Positions 16,625 to 25,313 of a stretch of DNA of 64,000 bases are shown here, piece by piece. Every line of letters starts with the position of its first letter. Positions within the stretch are counted from its first letter, which is position 1. The stretch is taken from NCBI GenBank assembly GCA_024398075.1, contig JAKSJM010000001.1, positions 62,001-126,000 of the forward strand, given 5' to 3'. The notes beneath the pieces were generated by a model. That model was not told the DNA's origin and did no database searches. It saw only the letters and a list, made by a program, of their open reading frames with translations. A program made the translations under genes and the position numbers. The stretch comes from Bacteroidales bacterium. GTDB taxonomy: Bacteria > Bacteroidota > Bacteroidia > Bacteroidales > UBA932.

Positions 16625-19600
16625 ATGAAATTGTTGAAAGTACTTTCAATGGTTCTGTCAATGGCACTGGTGAGCACGACTCTCTTTGCCCAGACTGTGA
16701 AGGTATCCGGTAAGGTTTCTGACAACATCGGCCCAGCCGTTGGTGTCAGTGTAGTCGAGCAGGGTACCTCTAACGGTACAATTACTGATCTGGATGGCCT
16801 CTTTGCCCTGAATGTCAAGAAGGGCTCTACACTCGAGGTTTCATCGATCGGTTACAAGACGCAGTACATCCCTGTCTCTGGTGAGACCAGTGGCATCGAG
16901 ATTGTACTTGAGGTTGACAATGAACTCCTCGATGAGGTCGTTGTTGTCGGTTATGGTACCCAGAAGAAGGTTAACCTTACTGGTGCCATCACTTCTGTGG
17001 ACTCGAAGGAACTCGAGAACAGAAGTACCCATAACCTCTCAGTCATGCTTCAGGGTTCTGTACCGGGCCTTAATGTCTCTACATCAGCTGGTAACCCTGG
17101 TTCCACTGGTTCATTGAACATCCGAGGATTCACCTCAATCAACGGTGCTTCTCCTCTCGTTCTTATCGATGGATCAGTAGGTGATCTCGATAGAGTTAAT
17201 TCAAATGATGTCGAGTCCATCTCTGTCATCAAGGATGCTGCAGCTGCTGCCGTTTATGGTGCACGTGCTGCATATGGTGTTATCCTCGTTACCACCAAGT
17301 CTGGTTCTGACAAGGGTGGCAAGGCTACTGTAAAGTATAGCGGCCACTTCGGATTTGAGGAGCCTACCACATCTACAGACTATGAGACCCGTGGTTACTG
17401 GTCAGTTTACACAGTCGACACATTCTGGGCTACCCAGCAGGCTGGTACCAAGTACACCACCTATACCGACGCTGATATGGCTCAGCTTCTTGCTCGTGTA
17501 AACGATAAGACTGAGAATCCAGCACGTCCTTGGGTTGTTACTGACTTCCGTAATGGTAGAAACCAGTGGGTTTACTACGCAAATACAGACTGGTGGCATG
17601 AGATGTACGTGGATCAGCATCCAGTACAGAAGCACAATGTATCAGTCAGCGGTGGAAACAAGGACGTAAGATACTTCATTTCTGGTGGCTATGATGAGCA
17701 GACAGGTATCATCAAGCAGAATCCAGATGTATTCCAGAAGTACAATATCCGTTCGAAGATTGACGCAAAGCTTAACAAGTACATGCGTCTTTCAAACAAC
17801 ACCTCATATTATAGTTCAGAGTATGCATGGGTAGGTTCTGGTTCTGTCCAGAATGCCATCCAGTATTCTGCTCGCCATGCGCTCGCATCGTTCCCTCTTC
17901 AGAACCCTGATGGTTCATGGCTTTATGCTACTCCTATGATCAGTGGTAACTACAACGTAGCAAACGGTCGTCATATTGTCCTTGGTACTGAGTATGACAA
18001 GAACTCTACCAAGAAGAATGACTTCAACACCACCACTGAGCTTAGAATTACCCCATTCAAGGGACTTCAGATTGTTGCAAACTACACTTACAGACTCTTT
18101 GACAACAAGAATACTGCTCGTAGCACAAACTTCGCATACAGACAGTATCCAGATGCACCTACCGAGTACTATACCACCGGTGCAGGTCAGGATGAGCTTT
18201 CTGAGAGCATCACTACCTATGTATATAAGGCAGCCAATGCTTTCGCTACATATGAGAATACTTTTGCAAACCATCACCTCACCCTTACAGCCGGTATGAA
18301 TGCTGAGACTCAGCACAACAAGTCTATCTCAGCCACTGGTCAGAATCTCCTTTCAGAGACCCTCAACGACCTTAATCTTGTCGGACCAGATGCTACTGGT
18401 AATGTCATCACCACAGTCGGTGGTGGCCAGACAGAGTATGCTCTCCTCGGCTTCTTCGGTCGTATGAACTATGACTATGCTGGACGTTACCTCTTCGAGG
18501 TTTCTGGCCGTTATGATGGAACTTCACGTTTCGCAGCAGGTCACAAGTGGGGCTTCTTCCCTTCAGCATCATTCGGTTGGAGAGTATCTGAGGAGCCTTG
18601 GTTCGCTGCTGCCAAACAGACCGTGAATAACCTTAAGTTCCGTGCATCTCTTGGAACTCTTGGTAACCAGAACGTTTCCAACTTCGCATATCTCCGCCAG
18701 ATTTCCATCAAGGACTTCGCAGGATATTCATTCGGCGAGGGTACTACCATGTCCAAGTACGCTGGTATTGGCGATCCTAAGGCAGGTGACCTTACATGGG
18801 AGACATCGTATCAGTACAATGTAGGTATCGATGCTGCTATGCTCAACAACAAACTCGAGTTTACAGCTGAGGCTTATATTCGTGATACCAAGAACATGCT
18901 TGTAGATGGTGATAAGCTTCCTGGCGTTTATGGCGCAGATGCTCCTCAGTCAAACTCAGCTGACCTTCGTACTCGTGGTTATGAGCTCTCTCTCTCATGG
19001 AGAGATCAGTTCAACCTTTTCGGAAAACCATTCGGTTACTTCGTAAGAGCTTCTATGTCTGACTATGATTCTCATATCACCAAGTACAAGAACAACCCTA
19101 ACAACCTCCTTTCTACCTATTACGAGGGAATGCGTATCGGCGACCTCTGGGGATTCCAGGTGGACGGTCTGTTCCAGTCGGATGAGGAAGCTGCAGAGTA
19201 CATGGCCAATGAGTGTAATCTCATGACCGGTAATCTCTGGTCAACCATCTCTAACCGTATGGTCGGTGGTTTCCGTGCTGGTGACCTCAAGTATAAGGAT
19301 CTCGATGGTGATCATGTTCTTACCTATGGTCTTACCGATATGGTAGACGAGAATGGCAACCCTGTGGCAGTTCAGTCTCTCAAGAACCACGGTGACCTTG
19401 TAAACCTTGGTAATACTCTTGCTAGCCTCCAGTATGGTATCACTCTCGGCTTCGATTACCTTGGCTTTGACTTCCAGGCATTCTTCCAGGGAACTGGTAA
19501 CCATGTTTGGTATCCTGATGGATTCAACTATGCATTCTGGGGACCTTACGGATACTCTTATGCATCGTTCATCCCTTACAACTTCTACCAGGATATGGTT

Positions 19601-19975
19601 TGGACTCCAGAGCACACTGATGCTTACTTCCCAAGACCACGTGCCTACTCAACCACTGGTGGTGAGCTTTCTATCGTAAATAGCTACTATCTCCAGAATG
19701 TACGCTATCTGCGTCTGAAGAACCTCACCTTCGGCTACACAGTTCCTAAGCAGATAACCAACGCTCTCAAGCTCGAGAAGGTACGTGTGTACTTCTCAGG
19801 TGAGAATCTCCAGTACTGGTCTCCTATCAAGAAGATCACCAAGTACCTTGACCCAGAGTCTTCATTCAGCCGTGCATCAGCATCATTCATGCGTGCGTCA
19901 GGATCAAGTGTATCTGACCACATGGCTTATCCTTGGCAGAGAAGCTTGCTTCTCGGTGTTGACATCACATTCTAA
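16625..19975 (+). CDS. SusC/RagA-family TonB-dependent outer-membrane receptor
   Basis: A complete 1116-residue SusC protein. It has a signal peptide (ending TTLFAQ), a carboxypeptidase-regulatory-like domain (VSGKVSDNIGPAVGVSVVEQ), the motif LLDEVVVVGYGTQKKVNLTG, a plug domain (NIRGFTSIN, VLIDGSVGDL, VIKDAAAAAVYGARAAYG, ILVTTKSG) and a long barrel ending in RSLLLGVDITF with a C-terminal aromatic. It forms the outer-membrane channel, with SusD as lid. The stop codon overlaps the annotated upstream ATG of SusD. The neighbours (GlpT-type transporter, phosphoesterases) suggest a phosphorylated ligand rather than a plain glycan. That is inference; nothing in the receptor itself reveals the ligand. 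Confidence 0.96.
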   Translation: MKLLKVLSMVLSMALVSTTLFAQTVKVSGKVSDNIGPAVGVSVVEQGTSNGTITDLDGLFALNVKKGSTLEVSSIGYKTQYIPVSGETSGIEIVLEVDNELLDEVVVVGYGTQKKVNLTGAITSVDSKELENRSTHNLSVMLQGSVPGLNVSTSAGNPGSTGSLNIRGFTSINGASPLVLIDGSVGDLDRVNSNDVESISVIKDAAAAAVYGARAAYGVILVTTKSGSDKGGKATVKYSGHFGFEEPTTSTDYETRGYWSVYTVDTFWATQQAGTKYTTYTDADMAQLLARVNDKTENPARPWVVTDFRNGRNQWVYYANTDWWHEMYVDQHPVQKHNVSVSGGNKDVRYFISGGYDEQTGIIKQNPDVFQKYNIRSKIDAKLNKYMRLSNNTSYYSSEYAWVGSGSVQNAIQYSARHALASFPLQNPDGSWLYATPMISGNYNVANGRHIVLGTEYDKNSTKKNDFNTTTELRITPFKGLQIVANYTYRLFDNKNTARSTNFAYRQYPDAPTEYYTTGAGQDELSESITTYVYKAANAFATYENTFANHHLTLTAGMNAETQHNKSISATGQNLLSETLNDLNLVGPDATGNVITTVGGGQTEYALLGFFGRMNYDYAGRYLFEVSGRYDGTSRFAAGHKWGFFPSASFGWRVSEEPWFAAAKQTVNNLKFRASLGTLGNQNVSNFAYLRQISIKDFAGYSFGEGTTMSKYAGIGDPKAGDLTWETSYQYNVGIDAAMLNNKLEFTAEAYIRDTKNMLVDGDKLPGVYGADAPQSNSADLRTRGYELSLSWRDQFNLFGKPFGYFVRASMSDYDSHITKYKNNPNNLLSTYYEGMRIGDLWGFQVDGLFQSDEEAAEYMANECNLMTGNLWSTISNRMVGGFRAGDLKYKDLDGDHVLTYGLTDMVDENGNPVAVQSLKNHGDLVNLGNTLASLQYGITLGFDYLGFDFQAFFQGTGNHVWYPDGFNYAFWGPYGYSYASFIPYNFYQDMVWTPEHTDAYFPRPRAYSTTGGELSIVNSYYLQNVRYLRLKNLTFGYTVPKQITNALKLEKVRVYFSGENLQYWSPIKKITKYLDPESSFSRASASFMRASGSSVSDHMAYPWQRSLLLGVDITF

Positions 19976-19976
19976 T

Positions 19977-19983
19977 GAGGAGG
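19977..19983 (+). promoter_or_regulatory. Shine-Dalgarno-like site setting the SusD start
   Basis: GAGGAGG at 19977-19983 lies 9 bases before the ATG at 19993 and just after the SusC stop. Bacteroidota seldom use strong Shine-Dalgarno sites. The spacing fits 19993 and argues against the in-frame ATGs at 19975 and 19987. Confidence 0.55.
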
Positions 19984-19992
19984 ACAATGATT

Positions 19993-21816
19993 ATGAAAAA
20001 GATACTTTTACCAGCAGTAGCACTTGTACTCGGACTCGCGTCATGCAATATGCTTAATACAGTCCCAGAGTCTACACTTGCTCCTGAAAACTATTTCAAG
20101 ACTGAGACTGACCTTCAGCTCTTTTCAAATACATTCTATAACAATCTTCTTGATAAGGAGCCATACAACGAGCAGTCAGACTTCAATACAAAGAACGAGA
20201 TCTCAGCCGTCATGAAGGGCGGTGACCAGAGATCCATCCCTGCTTCTGGCGGTGGCTGGTCATGGACCAATCTCCGTAAGATGAACACACTTCTCGCTCA
20301 CATGGAGAACTGTGATGACAAGGCTGCTGTAGCTAAGTACACAGGTGTTACCAAGTTCTTCAGAGCTTACTTCTATTTCGACAAGGTCCAGAGGTTCGGC
20401 GACGTTCCTTGGATCGACAGAGAGCTTGCATCGGATGATGAGCAGCTTTTCGATCCAAGAGCAAGCCGTGATGTGATCCTCGAGCACATGATCGAGGATA
20501 TCGATGAGGCTATCAGTCTCCTTCCAGATGCAGTGAGCATGTACAGAGTGAACAAGTGGACTGCGCTTACACTCAAGGCAAACTTCTGCCTCTATGAAGG
20601 AACATGGCGTAAGTATCATGCAAACGATGTATTTGCAGTTGATGGCAAGCCAGCTAGCTATTTCCTTGAGCTCGCAGCAGATGCAGCTGCTCAGGTAATC
20701 GCTTCTGGTAAGTACTCACTTGCTCCAAACTATCTTAAGCTCTTTGCTGACCCAGATGGTGATAAGAATGAGTACATTCTTGCTATCAAGAATGATTTCA
20801 GCCTTGCCATCTTCAACAACTCTACAGGTCAGGCACTCCAGACCACTCAGGGTTGCCCAGGACTTACCAAGAAGTTTGTTGATACATTCCTCATGAAGGA
20901 TGGTTCACGCTTCACTGACAAGGAAGGTTGGGAGACCATGCAGTTCGTAGAGCAGGTGGCTGATCGTGATCCACGTCTTTCACAGATCATCAGAACCCCT
21001 GGCTACAAGCGTATCGGTGGAACTGATGTACTTGTACCTGATCTCTCTTGCTCAAACACTGGTTATCATCAGGCTAAGTACCTCATGGATTGCACCCTCG
21101 AGGGCGTAGACCGAGTAACACGTTCATACAACGATATGCCGGTCTACCGTTATGCTGAGGTACTCCTCATGTATGCTGAGGCCAAGGCTGAGCTCGGTAC
21201 CATTACTCAGGAGGATCTCGACAAGTCTATCAATGTCATCCGTGACAGAGCAGGCATGCCACATCTAGATCGTGGTGTAGCTCTTGATCCATACCTCGTT
21301 TCTGACAAGTATGGTTACCTTAATCCTATCCTTCGTTCAGATCCTAATGTGGCTATCATCACTGAGATCCGTCGTGAGCGTGGTGTTGAGCTCGCATGGG
21401 AGGCTAAGCGTCTTGCTGACGTAATGCGTTGGGCAGAGGGTAAGTGTATGGAGCAGCCTATCTATGGTATGTACTTCCCAGAGCCTGCAAACAACTATGA
21501 CAAGGATGGTAAGCACTACGAGTATGGCGAGTATGATATGGACGGTGACGGTGTTGTTGACTACTGTCTCTGGACCGGTACCAAGCCTAAGACCACCGCT
21601 AAGTATGTCCTCGAGATGGGCAAGACTGAGGGTGTAGTCCTCACAGAGGGCAATCATGGCTATGTCATCAGACAGGTCGTTAAGGATGCTTCAGCTCCTC
21701 ATGGATTCAAGGAGGTCGCCAGAAACTTCAATGAGTCTCGTGACTATCTCTATCCTATTCCTTCCCAGGAACTTATCCTTAACAATAACCTCAAGCAGAA
21801 TCCTGGTTGGATTTAA
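19993..21816 (+). CDS. SusD/RagB-family outer-membrane lipoprotein
   Basis: I choose the ATG at 19993 (607 residues, MKKILLPAVALVLGLASC) because GAGGAGG is well spaced before it and it gives a proper lipoprotein signal; ATGs at 19987 and 19975 are alternatives. The protein shows the SusD/RagB pattern: NMLNTVPESTLAPENYFKTE at the N-terminus, FRAYFYFDKVQRFGDVPW, MPVYRYAEVLLMYAEAKAE, the helical repeat core, IRRERGVELAWEAKRLADVM, and a C-terminus with YLYPIPSQELILN. SusD binds the ligand at the surface and closes the SusC channel. It is the fourth gene of the phosphoester operon. Confidence 0.95.
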   Translation: MKKILLPAVALVLGLASCNMLNTVPESTLAPENYFKTETDLQLFSNTFYNNLLDKEPYNEQSDFNTKNEISAVMKGGDQRSIPASGGGWSWTNLRKMNTLLAHMENCDDKAAVAKYTGVTKFFRAYFYFDKVQRFGDVPWIDRELASDDEQLFDPRASRDVILEHMIEDIDEAISLLPDAVSMYRVNKWTALTLKANFCLYEGTWRKYHANDVFAVDGKPASYFLELAADAAAQVIASGKYSLAPNYLKLFADPDGDKNEYILAIKNDFSLAIFNNSTGQALQTTQGCPGLTKKFVDTFLMKDGSRFTDKEGWETMQFVEQVADRDPRLSQIIRTPGYKRIGGTDVLVPDLSCSNTGYHQAKYLMDCTLEGVDRVTRSYNDMPVYRYAEVLLMYAEAKAELGTITQEDLDKSINVIRDRAGMPHLDRGVALDPYLVSDKYGYLNPILRSDPNVAIITEIRRERGVELAWEAKRLADVMRWAEGKCMEQPIYGMYFPEPANNYDKDGKHYEYGEYDMDGDGVVDYCLWTGTKPKTTAKYVLEMGKTEGVVLTEGNHGYVIRQVVKDASAPHGFKEVARNFNESRDYLYPIPSQELILNNNLKQNPGWI

Positions 21817-21835
21817 TCATTAATTGGAAGTAATC

Positions 21836-24800
21836 ATGAAAATGTTTAACAGAATATCAATTGCTCTGCTCTCTCTTGCTGCAGCGCTTGGCGTATCTAC
21901 CAGCTGCGTGAAGGAGATTGTAAAGGAAGCTGACGCTGTGATGGTCAGCGAGCAGAACATGACTTTCCCAGCAGCGGCGTCAGCTCAGACACTTACTGTC
22001 TACGCTGATGGCGACTGGGTAGCAGATGTTACTGAGGAGTGGTTCAACATCACTCCAAAGAGTGGTACTGGTACTGTGGACGTGACTGTTGAGACTACAG
22101 AGAACCTTGGCACAGATCCTCGTGAGGGCTACATTGTCATCAAGGGTTCAAGAATCGTTTCTGATCTCACAGTGACAGTATACCAGAAGATGGACCGTTT
22201 CCGCGATACTGCTCCTGCGTCTATCGCAGAGGTAGCTGCCATGGCAGAGGGTGACCTCGCAAAGGTTCCTAACTGTCGTGTTGTGGCTATGACCACCACC
22301 GGTTTCGTCGTAGCTCAGGATGACAACTTCATCTATGTCAATGGTACCGACAAGACTCTCAAGCTCGGTGACATGATCACCGTTACCGGTGATGTCGTCA
22401 AGTTCAATGACATCAACGCCATCAAGCTTGAGGATGCATTCCTTTCAGAGAATGGAAGTGTTCCAGAGTATGAGGCTCAGGATATCACCGAGGAAGCTGC
22501 ATTTGCTCCAGGTGCTGTCAAGTACGTTAAGTTCGACGGCTCATACGCAGCAGGTAAGCTTGCTGTAAATGATAAGACATTTGCTTCAGTTCTCAATCCT
22601 CTTGCAGAGCTGAACATGGATCAGTGGGAGCGTCATAAGATCACTCTCTATGGATTCTATGTAGGTGAGGCTAGCAATGTTCACGTTATCGTTCCTGTAG
22701 CAGTGGAGGATATCGCTCTCGAGGGCCAGATTCTTGCCCAGTTTGAGATTGAGACCAGTGCATTTGCTGATGCAAACAAGAACACATTCCCTACGACCAG
22801 GTCATTCTCAGCTATCGAAGGCCCAGGCTCTATCACTTACGTTCCATTTGATATCGAGAATACCGATCCAAACCAGAAGTATGTGATGGATATCTCAGGT
22901 AATGACCCACGTTGTACAGGCCCATGGCCAGGTGACTATTGGCTCATCGTTGCTGATACACCTGTGAAGGCAGGTGCTGAACTTCAGATAAAGCTCGGAG
23001 CTCGTACATCTGCTACTGGTCATAAGTACTGGATCCTTGAGTACCTCGATGGTAAGCTCTGGAAGACTGCTGGTACTGAGCTCATGTCTACAGATATGCC
23101 TGCAGGACAGAATGTCGCTTATACCCATGCGATGAATTCTGATGGTTCTACAAACGTAGCTATCAAGGAGAATGTCATCATCACCAAGAACATGGACAAG
23201 ATGCAGTTCCGTTTCCGTTGCGCAGCAAACTGGCAGGCAAACGGTTCAGGCGCGCTTGCAGCACGTAATGGTGGTTCGGCTCGTCTCGCTGTGAAGAACG
23301 CTTACCAGCCAGTCATCATCCTTCTCAAGGACGGCGATGGAAATGCTACAGAGGATCCAGAGCCTATCTACGCAACTGTAGAGACTTCAGCTAAGCTCCT
23401 CACCTTCGAGGGTATGCCAGCTGAGCCTAAGGTCCTCAAGGTTAAGTCAACCCATGACTTCACTATCAATACTACTGCTCCTTGGCTCCACCTCAGCGCT
23501 ACTGAGGGCGTAGCAGGTGAGCAGACCGAGATCGAGGTCAAGTGTGATACTACCGCTCTCTCAACTCTCCGTCAGTCAGTTCTCACCATCAAGTCTGAGG
23601 ATACTGTAGTTGAGATCCCTGTTGTGCAGTCTGCTGCAGGTCAGGATCTTGATGCATTCATCTCAGTAGGTGCAAACTCTGCAGAGGTGGGTTACAAGTC
23701 ACAGTCACTTACAGTCAAGGTTCAGTCAACAGATGCATATGAGGTTTCTTCAGATGTAGACTGGATCTCACTCACTCCATTCACAAAGAGCATGGTGAAC
23801 AAGACCGAGGAGACTCTCTACATCGCTGAAAATGAAAGCTCTGTAGAGGATAGGGTCGGTCACGTGACCTTCGCTATTCCTTCAAAGAATGTCGAGACTG
23901 TCCTTACAGTCAAGCAGGGCCACAAGCCAGCTGCTCCTTCAAACACCATCTTCGAGGATGACTTCGAGTGGATGCGCTCATACATTGATTATTACAATGC
24001 AAACTCAGGTAAGGTAGTCGGCAAGACCATTGAGGACAAGAATGCTTCTGCAAACTCTCCTCAGATCTACGACTCTAACTTCGTAGGCCTTACTGATGCA
24101 TTCGTAAAGCGTGGCTGGTCAGACCTAAATGCTGCAGGCAAGATGGTTTACATCAACGATGCATACCTCAAGTTCAGCAAGACCGGTGGAAATAACACCG
24201 CTGTCGCTATCTCACTCGAGCAGTATCTCCCTACCACTATGGATCTCACTGTATCATTCGACTATGCAATGCAGATCCAGGGCTCAGGTACCGTGGATGA
24301 GGGTCCTATCGTACTCAAGGTTCTCGGTGATGGTACTTTTGAGAATGGCACAAAGTACAGTGATCCTATCACTACCGCTCAGAAGACAGGTGAGCTCTTC
24401 TGGAACAAGGCTGAGGGCATCCGTATCAACGGAGCTTCAGGAAACACCCAGATCGTATTCATCAATGGTAGAGTGATCAATGGTGATGGTTATAATTGGT
24501 CTGTATCAGGTGCTGGTCGCTTCTTCCTTGACAATGTCAAGATCGAGAAGGCAAAGGCTGCTCCTCAGGTCATCTGGAGTGACAACTTCGATTGGCTCAA
24601 GGAGATGATCGCAGAGTACAATGCGGCAAACTCTAAGCCTATCGGCAACTCAGTTGAGGGTCATACTCCAGCAGAGTATGCGGATGCTTCAGGCGCAAAT
24701 GCCCCTAACGCATATACAGCTGAGCCATTCAAGTCAAAGTTCCCTGCAGCCCTTGCTGCTGCAGGCTACACTGACCTGAACGCGGGCGCAAAGGTTATCT

Positions 24801-25237
24801 ATCCTCAGGACACTTACCTCAAGTTCGGTAAGACCAGCGCTCACACCAGTCTTCAGTTTGCACCATTCGCTTCACAGAGCGGTGCTGCTGACTATGAGCT
24901 CTCATTTGACTGGTGCCGTCACGTGCAGGGAACTGCTACTATCGACCCAGTTGAGCTCGTAGTTGTACTTACTGGTGACGGTATGTTTGAGAATGGAACA
25001 AAGGTCAGCGATCCTCTTACGACTGCACAGAACTATGTGGTTAAGGATGATTCTATAGGTGAGCCTGGTATGGCTGAGATGTTCTGGACAAATTCTACAG
25101 TGAAGATCTTCGGTGCTACAGCGGCTTCCAAGGTTAACATTGTCTACAAGGAGTGTCTCAAGGATGACGGTACCTATAACTGGACAGTTTCAGGTGCACA
25201 CCGCTACCATATCGACAACATCAAGGTTGTGAAGTAA
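21836..25237 (+). CDS. Large surface lipoprotein with BACON domains, an OB-like domain and two tandem C-terminal repeats
   Basis: The start is taken at the ATG at 21836 (1133 residues); an ATG at 21824 adds four residues. The lipobox is VSTSC. Domains in order: a BACON-like beta-sandwich (about 35-105); an OB-fold-like segment (about 110-195, CRVVAMTTTGFVVAQDD, LKLGDMITVTGDVVKFN); a beta-rich region (about 300-490); two more BACON-like domains (about 515-605 and 615-705); and two homologous units of about 200-220 residues (about 710-920 and 922-1133). Those two units share DDFEWM/DNFDWL, YLKF, DGTFENGTK/DGMFENGTK, SDPxTTAQ, YNWxVSGA and DNxK. It is the last gene of the SusCD operon, the place of surface ligand-binding proteins. 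I recognise no catalytic motif. A role in holding the ligand is inferred. Confidence 0.75.
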   Translation: MKMFNRISIALLSLAAALGVSTSCVKEIVKEADAVMVSEQNMTFPAAASAQTLTVYADGDWVADVTEEWFNITPKSGTGTVDVTVETTENLGTDPREGYIVIKGSRIVSDLTVTVYQKMDRFRDTAPASIAEVAAMAEGDLAKVPNCRVVAMTTTGFVVAQDDNFIYVNGTDKTLKLGDMITVTGDVVKFNDINAIKLEDAFLSENGSVPEYEAQDITEEAAFAPGAVKYVKFDGSYAAGKLAVNDKTFASVLNPLAELNMDQWERHKITLYGFYVGEASNVHVIVPVAVEDIALEGQILAQFEIETSAFADANKNTFPTTRSFSAIEGPGSITYVPFDIENTDPNQKYVMDISGNDPRCTGPWPGDYWLIVADTPVKAGAELQIKLGARTSATGHKYWILEYLDGKLWKTAGTELMSTDMPAGQNVAYTHAMNSDGSTNVAIKENVIITKNMDKMQFRFRCAANWQANGSGALAARNGGSARLAVKNAYQPVIILLKDGDGNATEDPEPIYATVETSAKLLTFEGMPAEPKVLKVKSTHDFTINTTAPWLHLSATEGVAGEQTEIEVKCDTTALSTLRQSVLTIKSEDTVVEIPVVQSAAGQDLDAFISVGANSAEVGYKSQSLTVKVQSTDAYEVSSDVDWISLTPFTKSMVNKTEETLYIAENESSVEDRVGHVTFAIPSKNVETVLTVKQGHKPAAPSNTIFEDDFEWMRSYIDYYNANSGKVVGKTIEDKNASANSPQIYDSNFVGLTDAFVKRGWSDLNAAGKMVYINDAYLKFSKTGGNNTAVAISLEQYLPTTMDLTVSFDYAMQIQGSGTVDEGPIVLKVLGDGTFENGTKYSDPITTAQKTGELFWNKAEGIRINGASGNTQIVFINGRVINGDGYNWSVSGAGRFFLDNVKIEKAKAAPQVIWSDNFDWLKEMIAEYNAANSKPIGNSVEGHTPAEYADASGANAPNAYTAEPFKSKFPAALAAAGYTDLNAGAKVIYPQDTYLKFGKTSAHTSLQFAPFASQSGAADYELSFDWCRHVQGTATIDPVELVVVLTGDGMFENGTKVSDPLTTAQNYVVKDDSIGEPGMAEMFWTNSTVKIFGATAASKVNIVYKECLKDDGTYNWTVSGAHRYHIDNIKVVK

Positions 25238-25260
25238 ATCTCACACACCCATAATACGAA

Positions 25261-25292
25261 GAGTCCGACGCAATCGCGCCGGACTCTTTTTT
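25261..25292. terminator. Intrinsic terminator between convergent genes
   Basis: Stem GAGTCCG/CGGACTC (25261-25267 with 25280-25286) continues after one mismatch into CGC/GCG and an AATC loop, followed by six T. It ends the five-gene phosphoester operon. It may also serve the opposing ABC permease gene that stops at 25314. Confidence 0.9.
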
Positions 25293-25313
25293 ATGCCTTT
25301 AAGAAATGTTTTA

